Below, one piece after another: positions 28,157 through 35,310 of a stretch of DNA of 64,000 bases. The position numbers and the translations under genes were made by a program. The notes under the pieces were generated by a model. That model was not told the DNA's origin. It worked only from the letters and a program-made list of their open reading frames with translations, and did no database searches. This DNA comes from Chloroflexota bacterium (GTDB lineage Bacteria > Chloroflexota > Anaerolineae > Promineifilales > Promineifilaceae): the NCBI GenBank assembly GCA_022616275.1, contig JAKEFB010000036.1, positions 1 to 64,000 on the forward strand, written 5' to 3'. Numbering within the stretch: position 1 is the first letter of the stretch; every line of letters starts with the position of its first letter.

Positions 28157-28210
28157 AGATTGGAGATTAGAGATTGACCAATCCCCAATCTCTAATCTCC
28201 AATCTTCCAA
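28140..28210. repeat. AGATTRGAG word-repeat hairpin
   Basis: Tandem 7-mers (GAGATTA, GAGATTG) are followed by their reverse complements (CAATCTC, TAATCTC), giving a long hairpin between ygeY and the carbamoyltransferase gene. It overlaps the ygeY stop codon. The same words reappear at 32655-32735. Confidence 0.65.
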
Positions 28211-28225
28211 AATTCGGAGGATTAT

Positions 28226-29203
28226 ATGCAAACCCACTTACGCGGCCGGGACATGATCACGACCCAGGAATGGACCAAAGACGAAATTGACACCGTGTTG
28301 GACGTAGCCATGGACCTGAAGCGCAAGCGGGCGCTGGGCGAGCCGCACCCTTACCTGCGCGACAAGGTGCTGGCTATGCTCTTCTTCTTCACCAGCACCC
28401 GCACCCGGGCCAGCTTCGAGGCCGGCATGGCCCAGTTAGGTGGCCACGCCCAATTTATTGACAGCGAAACGACCCAGATCAGCCACGGCGACACGGCCAA
28501 AGAGATTGGCGAGATTCTCGGCCGCTACAACGACGGCATCGCCATTCGCCAATGTGATTGGGGCTTCGGCAACCAGTACATCCGCGACGTGGCCGCCGCC
28601 TCTCGCGTGCCGGTCCTCAACATGCAGTGCGACGTCTACCACCCCTTCCAAATCCTGGCCGATCTGATGACCATCATCGAGAAAAAGGGCGACCCGCGTG
28701 GCCTGACGATTAACGTCAGTTACGCTTACGCCAGCAGCTACCAGAAACCGATCAGCGTGCCGCAAAGCCTCATTCTGCTGATGACCCGCTACGGCATGAA
28801 CGTCCGCCTCAGCCACCCGCCGGAGTTCAAGCTGATGCCGGACATCGTTCAACAGGCCAGAGACAACGCCCGCCAGGCCCGTGGCTCCTTTGAGATCCTG
28901 GACGACTTCGACGCCGGCTTCCAGGACGCCGACATCATTTACGCCAAGAGTTGGGGGGCTATGCTCACCACCACCGACCACGAAGAAAGCGCCCGCATCG
29001 GCCGTAAATACACCAACTGGATTACTGACGAGCGGCGTATGGCCCTGGCCAAAGAGGACGCCATCTACATGCACTGCCTGCCGGCCGACCGCAACATCGA
29101 GGTCACCGACGGCGTCATTGACGGCTCCCAGAGCGTCGTCTACGACGAAGCCGAAAACCGGCTGCACGTACAAAAAGCGGTCATGGCCTTGACCATGCGC
29201 TAG
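28226..29203 (+). CDS. YgeW-like knotted carbamoyltransferase
   Basis: This is a 325-residue aspartate/ornithine-carbamoyltransferase-fold protein behind a GGAGG ribosome binding site. The carbamoyl-phosphate loop is 'FFFTSTRTRASFEAGMAQLG'; 'MQCDVYHPFQILADL' and 'YMHCLPADRN' are also conserved. 'SSYQKPISVPQSLILLMTRY' and 'PDIVQQARDNARQARGSF' align with YgeW and with the acetylornithine/succinylornithine group, but an insert present in E. coli YgeW is absent. The position after ade and ygeY argues for a catabolic role, producing carbamoyl phosphate from a purine-derived carbamoyl compound. The exact substrate is not known. Confidence 0.82.
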   Translation: MQTHLRGRDMITTQEWTKDEIDTVLDVAMDLKRKRALGEPHPYLRDKVLAMLFFFTSTRTRASFEAGMAQLGGHAQFIDSETTQISHGDTAKEIGEILGRYNDGIAIRQCDWGFGNQYIRDVAAASRVPVLNMQCDVYHPFQILADLMTIIEKKGDPRGLTINVSYAYASSYQKPISVPQSLILLMTRYGMNVRLSHPPEFKLMPDIVQQARDNARQARGSFEILDDFDAGFQDADIIYAKSWGAMLTTTDHEESARIGRKYTNWITDERRMALAKEDAIYMHCLPADRNIEVTDGVIDGSQSVVYDEAENRLHVQKAVMALTMR

Positions 29204-29289
29204 AAAATAATTATGTTACAATCGTTGTTGTTGACAGTCGCAGTGCGCAGGACTTCAACCGGACTGTTCGCGTTTTAGTTCCGGGCGTT

Positions 29290-29667
29290 ATGATGGCCGA
29301 AGGCAAAGGGCCCCGCGTTTATTTCAATCCAGATGGTTATATAGAGTTGGTGTTGGCCGGCACGGCCGACGCCACTGCGATCCGCCAGTTAGCCGACCAG
29401 GCCATTGTTCTCGTTGAGGAAAATGGCCCGGTTGGTGGCCTGATTGACGGCCGCCACGGCAACATCATCCGCAACGTGGAAACCCTACGCGTCTTGCAAA
29501 GCCTCCAGATACCCAAGCTCAAGCGGCTGGTTATCTTGCTCAGCAGAGACGACCCGGCCGGCATTCGCAAACCATCCATTGTCATGTCCATTTTTACGGC
29601 CGTGTTCGGTTTTCGCCCTATTTACGTAGATGACGAAGCCGAAGCCCGCGCCCTGGCCGCTAATTAG
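29290..29667 (+). CDS. Small STAS-like paralogue 1
   Basis: This 125-residue soluble protein has alternating strands and helices ('GYIELVLAGTADATAIRQLA', 'LKRLVILLSRDDPAG', 'PIYVDDEAEARALAAN') resembling STAS/SpoIIAA-like folds. It is clearly related to the next gene: 'GGLIDGRHGNIIRNVETLRV' matches 'VVINGRRGRITRNPQSFRAM', and both end in 'DDEAEAR'. The pair is a tandem duplication. No catalytic motif or membrane segment is seen, and the function is unknown. Confidence 0.6.
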   Translation: MMAEGKGPRVYFNPDGYIELVLAGTADATAIRQLADQAIVLVEENGPVGGLIDGRHGNIIRNVETLRVLQSLQIPKLKRLVILLSRDDPAGIRKPSIVMSIFTAVFGFRPIYVDDEAEARALAAN

Positions 29668-29683
29668 TGTCGAAGGGGAAGTA

Positions 29684-30088
29684 GTGCCGGAAGCAGAAAA
29701 ATCCCACGTTTTTCAGCACCCCGCTGGTTACCTGGAAGTCGTCCTGTTGGGTCTGGTCTCATCGGAAGAGATTCAACGGCTCATTGCCGAAGCCACGGCT
29801 GTGCTGGAAACAATGGAGCCAACCTGTGTTGTCATCAACGGCCGGCGCGGCCGGATTACCCGCAATCCCCAAAGCTTCCGAGCGATGCGCGACATGGCCC
29901 ATCCCAAGATGAAGCAGATGATTGTCGTTACCGGCCGGGACCATCCCCACGGCTCCAGGGGGGGCATCGTCGTCTCCATCATCACCTCCATTCTCGGCTA
30001 TAAGCCGATGTACTTTGACGACGAGGCCGAGGCGCGGCGGGTCGCCGTTTACATTAACCAGGAAGGGAGCGCCCCTGCAAGGATATAG
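29684..30088 (+). CDS. Small STAS-like paralogue 2
   Basis: This is a 134-residue protein starting at GTG 29684, preceded by GAAGGGGAAG; a longer frame starting at 29630 would overlap the first paralogue. 'FQHPAGYLEVVLLGLVSSEE', 'MKQMIVVTGRDHPHG' and 'KPMYFDDEAEARRVAVY' align with the first paralogue over the whole length. Being co-directional and 16 bp apart, the two are probably co-expressed and may form a heterodimer. Function is unknown. Confidence 0.6.
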   Translation: MPEAEKSHVFQHPAGYLEVVLLGLVSSEEIQRLIAEATAVLETMEPTCVVINGRRGRITRNPQSFRAMRDMAHPKMKQMIVVTGRDHPHGSRGGIVVSIITSILGYKPMYFDDEAEARRVAVYINQEGSAPARI

Positions 30089-30102
30089 GGTTATTGGTTA
30101 TT

Positions 30103-30124
30103 GGTTATTGGGTGGCCAATAACC
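30103..30124. terminator. Inverted repeat between convergent genes
   Basis: GGTTATTGG (30103-30111) and CCAATAACC (30116-30124) form a 9-bp stem, preceded by extra GGTTATT words. It sits between the ends of convergent genes and could stop transcription from both sides. Confidence 0.5.
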
Positions 30125-30150
30125 GGAGGTGGCAGCCAACTCTAACCACT

Positions 30151-31359
30151 CTAATACTTCGCTATCGAAGGGTCCACCTCGTCGGCCCAGCGGTTAATTC
30201 CCCCCTCCAGGTTGTACAGCTTGCTAAAGCCATGCTGCCGCAACAGGCGGACGATTTCGGCGCTGCGCACGCCGGTGCGGCAGTGGACGACGATCTCCTG
30301 GGCCGTGTCCAGTTCGTTCATCCGCTCCAACACCTTGCCCTTGGGAATCAGCACCGCGCCCAGGTGGGCCAGGTTGGAGATGTCCCACTCGTGCGGTTCA
30401 CGCACGTCCAGAATGAACGGCCGCTCGCCGGCCGCCAACCGGGTGTTCAGCGTCGCCGGGCTCATTTGCGGCACGTCCTGGAAGTTGTCGCCGTTCAGGC
30501 CGGCCGTGTACAGGCTGCGGTCATGGGCCGGCATGCCGCAGAACTGCTCGTAATCAATCAGCTCGGTCAGAGTCGGATTTTCGCCACAGACCGGGCACCT
30601 GGGATTTTTGCGCAGCCTGACCTCGTCGAAGCTCATGCTCAGGGCGTCGTAGAGAAGCAGCCGGCCGATGAGCGACGTACCGCTGCCCAGGATGAGCTTA
30701 ATCGCCTCTGTAGCCTGGATAGCGCCGATGGTGCCCGGCAGCACGCCTAAGACGCCTCCTTCAGCGCAACTGGGCACCAGGCCGGGCGGCGGCGGTTCCG
30801 GGAACAGGCAGCGATAGCACGGCCCTTCCTTGGCGTAAAAGACCGAGGCCTGGCCTTCAAAGCGGAAGATACTGCCGTAAACGTTGGGCTTGCCCAGCAA
30901 AACGCAGGCGTCATTGGTCAGGTAGCGGGTGGGGAAGTTATCCGTCCCGTCAATGATCACGTCGTAAGGGGCAAACAGTTCCAGGGCGTTGTCGGACATC
31001 AACGGTACTTCGTAGGTGTCCACCTGGATGTGGGGGTTGATGTCCACGATGCGCTCTTTGGCGCTGGCCAGCTTCGGCCGGCCCACGTCCTTGGTGCCGT
31101 GGATAATTTGCCGCTGTAAATTGGTGTAATCCACCACGTCATAATCCACCAGGCCAATCCGGCCGACGCCGGCCGCCGCCAGGTACATGGCCAGGGGCGA
31201 TCCCAGGCCACCGGCTCCAATGAGCAGGACGCTGGCCGCCTTGAGCTTCTTCTGCCCGGCCATGCCCACTTCCGGCATAATCAGGTGACGGCTGTAACGA
31301 CGGATCTCTTCGTTCGACAGCTCTATCGCCTCGGGGGTAATCAATTCTCTGATACTCAT
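30151..31359 (-). CDS. moeZ: MoeB/MoeZ-type adenylyltransferase with rhodanese domain
   Basis: This is a 402-residue E1-like enzyme. The ATP-binding loop is 'VLLIGAGGLGSPLAMYLAAA' (about residues 44-63), with 'DYDVVDYTNLQRQIIH' and 'DGTDNFPTRYLTNDAC'. 'PSCAEGGVLGVLPGTIGAIQ' contains the conserved Cys, and zinc Cys pairs occur at 'CYRC' and 'CPVC'. The C-terminal rhodanese domain (about 290-400) has the active loop 'CRTGVRS'. It should adenylate and thiolate the C-terminal Gly of a ThiS/MoaD/CysO-type carrier. It lies last in a six-gene sulfur-transfer operon that encodes such a carrier. The start overlaps the stop of the upstream thioredoxin-like gene by four bases. Confidence 0.92.
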   Translation of the reverse strand: MSIRELITPEAIELSNEEIRRYSRHLIMPEVGMAGQKKLKAASVLLIGAGGLGSPLAMYLAAAGVGRIGLVDYDVVDYTNLQRQIIHGTKDVGRPKLASAKERIVDINPHIQVDTYEVPLMSDNALELFAPYDVIIDGTDNFPTRYLTNDACVLLGKPNVYGSIFRFEGQASVFYAKEGPCYRCLFPEPPPPGLVPSCAEGGVLGVLPGTIGAIQATEAIKLILGSGTSLIGRLLLYDALSMSFDEVRLRKNPRCPVCGENPTLTELIDYEQFCGMPAHDRSLYTAGLNGDNFQDVPQMSPATLNTRLAAGERPFILDVREPHEWDISNLAHLGAVLIPKGKVLERMNELDTAQEIVVHCRTGVRSAEIVRLLRQHGFSKLYNLEGGINRWADEVDPSIAKY

Positions 31360-31733
31360 AACACTTTCTCCACTTGTCGGACCAGCCTGGCCACGTCTGT
31401 CAGACCGTAATTGATATACTTCACTGTGCCGGCCGGGCTAACGACCAGCGTCGTCGGCAGGGTAAAAACGCCGTACCGGGTCGCCTGCTCCACCTCCTGA
31501 TCAGCGTCAATTTTCCGGACCACCAGCCGGCCGTCAAAACGCTCCTCTACCTCCTGAACGTAATGCCCTTGAGCCAGGCAGGGGGCGCAGGCGGCGCTGC
31601 GAAAGTAGAGCAGGACCGGCCGGTCGCCGCCCGCCGCCCGCCCGGCCAGCCGCCGGTGCCAGATAGTAAAGACCCACCAGGCCCCGATGCCCATGAGGAT
31701 AAGCAACGCGGCAATAACCAACCGTTCAATCAT
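31356..31733 (-). CDS. Membrane-anchored thioredoxin-like protein
   Basis: This 125-residue protein has one N-terminal membrane helix (about residues 3-23) and a thioredoxin fold with the redox pair C49-A-P-C52 in 'RSAACAPCLAQ', plus the cis-Pro loop 'VFTLPTTLVVSP'. A four-base overlap couples it to moeZ. The DUF4395 membrane protein gene next to it is a frequent partner of thioredoxin and rhodanese genes. Delivery of reducing power or sulfur to the carrier pathway is plausible but inferred. Confidence 0.82.
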   Translation of the reverse strand: MIERLVIAALLILMGIGAWWVFTIWHRRLAGRAAGGDRPVLLYFRSAACAPCLAQGHYVQEVEERFDGRLVVRKIDADQEVEQATRYGVFTLPTTLVVSPAGTVKYINYGLTDVARLVRQVEKVL

Positions 31734-31805
31734 AGATCTTTTACCACCGGACTCCGACGACTGCTTGAGACACAGGAAAAATTACCCAATGACTCCAATT
31801 ACCAA

Positions 31806-32267
31806 TTACTGTTTGATAGGACCATACCGAAAACCAGGCACGTGCAGCCGGTTAAGCTGGTAGTACAGAAAACAGCCGGCGCAAAAACCCAGAAACAGGT
31901 TGAGGGCAGCCAGAGCGACCACCAGCCAGGCCAGCGCCCAGCCGAGCACCGCCTGGCCGGCCAGCAATGCGGCCACACTCAGCGCCACGACCACGCCGCC
32001 AAAGCCCTGGGCAAAGCGGTGCGGTTCCGGGTTGTCCGTCACCATCTGGGGTTTCATCAGCCCAGCCGGCCGCAAAATACGCTGGTAGACTTGCTTGAAC
32101 AGGGCCAGAGATGGAACGGCCGTGCCCAGCAACATGACCAGGCCAACAAAGGCCGCGATCAGCCAGTTGTCCAGGACAAAGGCCACAATGAGCAGGCTGA
32201 TGATAAACGCCTGGTTAACTTTAAGAGCCGAGTTATCCACCCGGCGAGTTGTTTCTTGTTTGATCAT
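31806..32267 (-). CDS. DUF4395 membrane protein
   Basis: This is a 153-residue integral membrane protein with four hydrophobic helices. 'VDNSALKVNQAFIISLL' near the N-terminus and 'NLFLGFCAGCFLYYQLNR' at the C-terminus, with two conserved Cys, mark the DUF4395 family. The Cys pair near the membrane face could be redox-active or bind sulfur. Its place in a cys/moeZ/thioredoxin operon supports a sulfur-related function, but the family has no established activity. Confidence 0.8.
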   Translation of the reverse strand: MIKQETTRRVDNSALKVNQAFIISLLIVAFVLDNWLIAAFVGLVMLLGTAVPSLALFKQVYQRILRPAGLMKPQMVTDNPEPHRFAQGFGGVVVALSVAALLAGQAVLGWALAWLVVALAALNLFLGFCAGCFLYYQLNRLHVPGFRYGPIKQ

Positions 32268-32345
32268 CTCTAAGCTTCCTTACCAAAATAGCCTCGTAGC
32301 CCAGGCTGTCGAGTTTGTGTCCTCAGCGCAGGCTAACAGCCTGCA

Positions 32346-32627
32346 CTACAGAAGAGGGCTACCTCCGGCAATCGAGGGAATAATCATCAAGGTATCATTT
32401 TCACCCACGGCCGTCTCAACCCCATTCGTGTAGCGGATGTCTTCCTGGTTCAGGTAAATGTTGACGAAACTGCGCAGTTCCCTGCCGTCAAACAGGTGCT
32501 GGCGCAGGTCGGGGTATTGTCGGGTCAGGTCGGTTAGCGCCTGGCCAACCGTCTCTCCTGACACGGCCACGTGACTGTTCCCCCCGGCGTACGGCCGCAG
32601 AGGGGTGGGAATACGAAATGTAGGCAT
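32346..32627 (-). CDS. cysO: CysO-like ubiquitin-fold sulfur carrier with capped C-terminus
   Basis: This 93-residue beta-grasp protein resembles mycobacterial CysO ('IPTPLRPYAGG', 'LRSFVNIYLNQEDIRY', 'NDTLMIIPSIAGG'). Its Gly-Gly (residues 88-89) is followed by four extra residues, SPLL. A carrier must end in Gly-Gly to be adenylated by an E1-like enzyme, so the tail has to be cut off first. The adjacent JAMM/M67 protease gene could do this, as in the QbsE/QbsD-type systems known elsewhere. The carrier thiocarboxylate would then supply sulfur to CysM for cysteine synthesis. Confidence 0.85.
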   Translation of the reverse strand: MPTFRIPTPLRPYAGGNSHVAVSGETVGQALTDLTRQYPDLRQHLFDGRELRSFVNIYLNQEDIRYTNGVETAVGENDTLMIIPSIAGGSPLL

Positions 32628-32654
32628 AAAATACTCCTCAATGATTAGTTGCGT

Positions 32655-32735
32655 ATAGAGATTGGAGACTGGAGATTGGAGATTATAAGCCCGCTGCCTA
32701 TCAATCTCTAATCTCTAATCTCCAATCTCCCTCTC
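32655..32735. repeat. AGATTGGAG word-repeat hairpin
   Basis: Left-arm units (GAGATTGGAGA, GACTGGAGA) are matched by right-arm units (CAATCTCTAATCTC, CCAATCTCC), forming a long hairpin between the carrier and protease genes. The words are the same as at 28140-28210. It overlaps the end of the M67 gene. Confidence 0.6.
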
Positions 32736-33164
32736 CTCGCTTATCTCAACTACTTCTTCCACAAAACCCGAACGATCGGGCAACAACTGCCAGGAGCGGC
32801 TGAGCCATGGCTGGCCCTGGCGTACCTCGGTAATCAGGTAAGAATAGCCCGGCCAGGTCGCCCAGGCCAGGTCGCGCGGCGAGGCGATGGGCGGGTGGTC
32901 GGGATGGCTGTGGTAGATGCCGATCACGTCCAGCCCCTGGCCGGCCGCGGCCAGTTCCGCTTGCAGCATATCCTCGCTGCTGATCTGGAAGCGCTCGACC
33001 TTTTCTGCCTCGACCGCCCAGCGGTTGGTCGCCGGGAACAGGCCGACGACCACGTTGGCCTCGTTCTCCACACGCCCCAACAGCAGGCCGCACCCTTCGT
33101 AAGGATAAGCCGCCGCGCCCTGGGCGTTAATTTCCTCTTGCAACTGGGACATTAGCTTAAGCAT
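32715..33164 (-). CDS. mec: M67 (JAMM) metallopeptidase, Mec-like
   Basis: This 149-residue JAB/MPN-fold protease has the full JAMM set: E23 ('PYEGCG'), H85 and H87, S95 and D98 ('YHSHPDHPPIASPRD'). In mycobacteria the equivalent Mec protein releases cysteine from the CysO-cysteine adduct. In other bacteria such proteases trim capped sulfur carriers. Both activities would be useful here, because the carrier is capped and cysM is adjacent. An alternative start is the Met at residue 5. A weak ribosome binding site suggests coupling to cysM, 55 bp upstream. Confidence 0.88.
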   Translation of the reverse strand: MLKLMSQLQEEINAQGAAAYPYEGCGLLLGRVENEANVVVGLFPATNRWAVEAEKVERFQISSEDMLQAELAAAGQGLDVIGIYHSHPDHPPIASPRDLAWATWPGYSYLITEVRQGQPWLSRSWQLLPDRSGFVEEVVEISEEREIGD

Positions 33165-33219
33165 GGTGTACTCGATAACTTTCGGTTGTGGAAACCGCCT
33201 CTATCGTCCGTCGTCTCTT

Positions 33220-34182
33220 TTAACCCTTCCAAAACCTCTCGCTCAGATATTTTAAACCATTATCCGGCAAAATGGTCACCACGACACCTCGTTCCAGGGT
33301 GCGGGCCACCTCGACGGCCGCAATCACCGCCGCCGCGGCCGAGATGCCCACAAACAACCCTTCCTGCCGGGCCAGTTGATGGGCCATGTCGTAAGCCGCC
33401 TCCGTCTTCACGGTCACGTTGGCGTCGGCCAGATATTCGTCGTAAATGCCGGGCTTGATAGCCGTGGGCATGTGCTTCAGCCCTTCCAGGCCGTTAAAGG
33501 GGCTATCTGGCTGCATGGCCACGCACTGGATAAAAGGGTTAAGCTCTTTCAACCGGCGGGTAGTGCCGACAAAGGTGCCGCTGGTTCCCAGACCGGCCAC
33601 AAAGTGAGTCACCGCCTGGCCGGTCTGGGTCCAGATTTCGTTGGCCGTGGTGAAGTAATGGGCCTGCCAGTTGGCCGGGTTGTTGTACTGGTTGGCGTAG
33701 TAAACGCCTTCCGGCGCTTCGGCCGCCAGCCGGCGCGCCTCGCGAATGGCCCCGTCTGATCCTTCCATCGGGTCGGTAAAGATAACCTCCGCTCCGTAAG
33801 CGCGCAAGATGGCCACGCGCTCCGGGCTGGCGTTACCCGGCAGCGCCAGCTTCACCCGGTAACCCCGCGCTGCGCCAAACATGGCGTAGGCGATACCCAT
33901 GTTGCCGGAGGTTGAATCCAGTAGCGTCATCCCCGGCCGCAACAGGCCCTGCCACTCGGCCGTGCGAATAATGTTCAGCGCCGGCCGGTCTTTCACCGAG
34001 CCGCTGGGGTTAAACCACTCTGCCTTGGCGTACAAATGGACCGTCTCCGGCAGGCCGGCCGCTGCGGCCGTGCGTTCCAGGTGTAATAGAGGCGTATTTC
34101 CAACCTGGGCTTCCAGGCTTGTCGGCCGGGAAATGGGGGTAGAAAAGAGGGGTTTTTCGGTTTTTTCAATTGTTGGCAACAT
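33220..34182 (-). CDS. cysM: Cysteine synthase, CysM type
   Basis: This is a 320-residue PLP enzyme of fold type II. The PLP lysine is K64 in 'FNPSGSVKDRPA', the substrate loop is 'DSTSGNMGIAYAMFG' and the phosphate-binding loop is 'GLGTSGTFVGTTRR'. With a CysO-like carrier, a JAMM protease and a MoeZ-type enzyme following in the same operon, it most likely uses the carrier thiocarboxylate to make cysteine, as M. tuberculosis CysM does with O-phosphoserine. Whether it takes O-phosphoserine or O-acetylserine cannot be read here. It is the first gene of the operon, behind a long structured leader. Confidence 0.88.
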   Translation of the reverse strand: MLPTIEKTEKPLFSTPISRPTSLEAQVGNTPLLHLERTAAAAGLPETVHLYAKAEWFNPSGSVKDRPALNIIRTAEWQGLLRPGMTLLDSTSGNMGIAYAMFGAARGYRVKLALPGNASPERVAILRAYGAEVIFTDPMEGSDGAIREARRLAAEAPEGVYYANQYNNPANWQAHYFTTANEIWTQTGQAVTHFVAGLGTSGTFVGTTRRLKELNPFIQCVAMQPDSPFNGLEGLKHMPTAIKPGIYDEYLADANVTVKTEAAYDMAHQLARQEGLFVGISAAAAVIAAVEVARTLERGVVVTILPDNGLKYLSERFWKG

Positions 34183-34194
34183 CGTGCTATGCTT

Positions 34195-34362
34195 CCTGAA
34201 AGTGATACCGGCTGTTGTGCCGGTATGAAATCATCCTGATAGACAACAAAAAACGGTGGCTTTATGCCCTACCAGCGCGAGACTGCGAGGGTAGTCGCCA
34301 CCGTTCGTCTATCAGAAGATTGCTCTTTCAGGTTACGAGACGAAGGTGGCTAACTCCCTCGC
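34195..34362 (-). promoter_or_regulatory. Structured leader RNA of the cysM operon (candidate attenuator)
   Basis: On the minus strand this leader can fold with five nested or adjacent stems: CCTGAAAG/CTTTCAGG (34325-34332 with 34195-34202), CTGATAGAC/GTCTATCAG (34307-34315 with 34236-34244), AACGGTGGC/GCCACCGTT (34297-34305 with 34252-34260), CTACC/GGTAG inside it, and ATACCGGC/GCCGGTAT near the start codon. The AACGGTGGC stem ends in a T run, like a terminator. A mutually exclusive helix pairs 34338-34362 (GCGAGGG, GCCACC, TTCGTCT) with 34285-34310, like an antiterminator. It matches no riboswitch class I know. Confidence 0.6.
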
Positions 34363-34429
34363 CTCATACACATGCATGTTGCTAACACCGAATTAACCTC
34401 AAAATGTTGATAAAAATTCAATCTGGGCC

Positions 34430-34458
34430 AGTATAGCTATAGGCAGGATTGATGTCAA
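34430..34458 (-). promoter_or_regulatory. Consensus promoter of the cysM operon
   Basis: Read on the minus strand, TTGACA (34458-34453) and TATACT (34435-34430) are separated by exactly 17 bp. Transcription should start near 34423, giving a leader of about 240 nt before the cysM ATG. Confidence 0.8.
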
Positions 34459-34616
34459 GTAAGAATTTGATAATCGCCAAGAGCCCGAATAGGCCAATAA
34501 CGCGATGAAATATAAAAATATTCGCGCCATTCGTGAAGCGTTGTACGCTCATTCGCGTTATTCGCGATTCTTGTGCTTGCAACATTTTTGGCCTCGGACT
34601 GTATAAAAGGGTAGAA

Positions 34617-35192
34617 ATGTTGGCAGCAGGCGACGAAGAGCTGGCCCGGCGCGCCAGGGAAGGCGACCACGCCGCCTTTGGCGAAGTTGTTCGCCGCCAC
34701 CAACAGGCCGTTTTTAACGTCGCCTACCGCCTGCTCGGCAACCGGCGTGACGCCGAAGATGCAACCCAGGAGGCTTTTTTGCGCGCCTTTCGCGCCTTCC
34801 ACACCTTTGACCCGGCCCGGCCGCTGGCCCCCTGGCTCAAGCGGATTGCCGCCAACGTCTGTCTCAACTGGCTGGAGACGGCCCGCGTCAAGCCGCTGCT
34901 GGTCGCCAGCGACGTGGCCCGGCCGGACGAGACGACCCTGGACCTGGAAGAGCTGGCCCATAGCCAGCCCTCGCCCGAACAGGCCCTGGCCGCCCGAGAA
35001 ACGGCCGGCCGGGTCCGGGCCGCCATCCTGAAGCTGCCGCCCCACTACCGGGTGGTCATTGAATTACGCCATTTCCAGGATTTGAGTTACGATGAAATGA
35101 CTCAGGCGCTCGGCCGGCCGCTTAGCAGCGTCAAAAGCGACCTCTTCCGCGCCCGCAAACTGCTGGCCGAATGGTTGGGACAGGAAGAATGA
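34617..35192 (+). CDS. ECF sigma factor
   Basis: This 191-residue sigma factor starts at ATG 34617 after GGG at 34609. Region 2 reads 'VVRRHQQAVFNVAYRLLGNR' and 'RDAEDATQEAFLRAFRAFHT'. Region 4 reads 'LKLPPHYRVVIELRHFQDLS' and 'SSVKSDLFRARKLLAEWL'. This is a standard RpoE-type ECF sigma factor. The next gene encodes a zinc-binding anti-sigma protein, its probable partner. TATAAA at about 34602, close to the start, suggests a very short leader. Upstream DNA (34470-34600) holds ATTCGCG word repeats and no gene. Confidence 0.92.
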   Translation: MLAAGDEELARRAREGDHAAFGEVVRRHQQAVFNVAYRLLGNRRDAEDATQEAFLRAFRAFHTFDPARPLAPWLKRIAANVCLNWLETARVKPLLVASDVARPDETTLDLEELAHSQPSPEQALAARETAGRVRAAILKLPPHYRVVIELRHFQDLSYDEMTQALGRPLSSVKSDLFRARKLLAEWLGQEE

Positions 35193-35204
35193 GAAGAAAG
35201 AACG

Positions 35205-35284
35205 CGAATGACGCAAATAGGCGAATAACCCGAATAAATATTTTAAAATTCGCGTCATTCGTCCATTTGCGCTATTCGCGATTT
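35205..35284. repeat. CGCGAAT/ATTCGCG word-repeat hairpin
   Basis: CGCGAATGACGCAAATAGGCG-type words on the left are matched on the right by ATTCGCGTCATTCG and GCGCTATTCGCG, around an AT-rich centre. Similar words are at 34495-34570, 53450-53470 and 53718-53745. It forms a hairpin between the sigma and anti-sigma genes. Confidence 0.55.
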
Positions 35285-35310
35285 TTTAGAGGTCATTTTT
35301 AGACAGTCCG

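Noticed and set aside
28140-28210. CRISPR-like array of AGATTGG words
   Set aside because: Units are only 7-10 bp, have no spacers of constant length, and are arranged as an inverted repeat. No cas gene is present in the window.
34195-34362. T-box or glycine riboswitch before cysM
   Set aside because: A GGTGGC segment and CTTTCAGG resemble parts of those consensus sequences, but there is no T-box specifier stem with AGUA/GNUG motifs, no full T-box sequence, and no tandem glycine aptamer. It was kept as unclassified.
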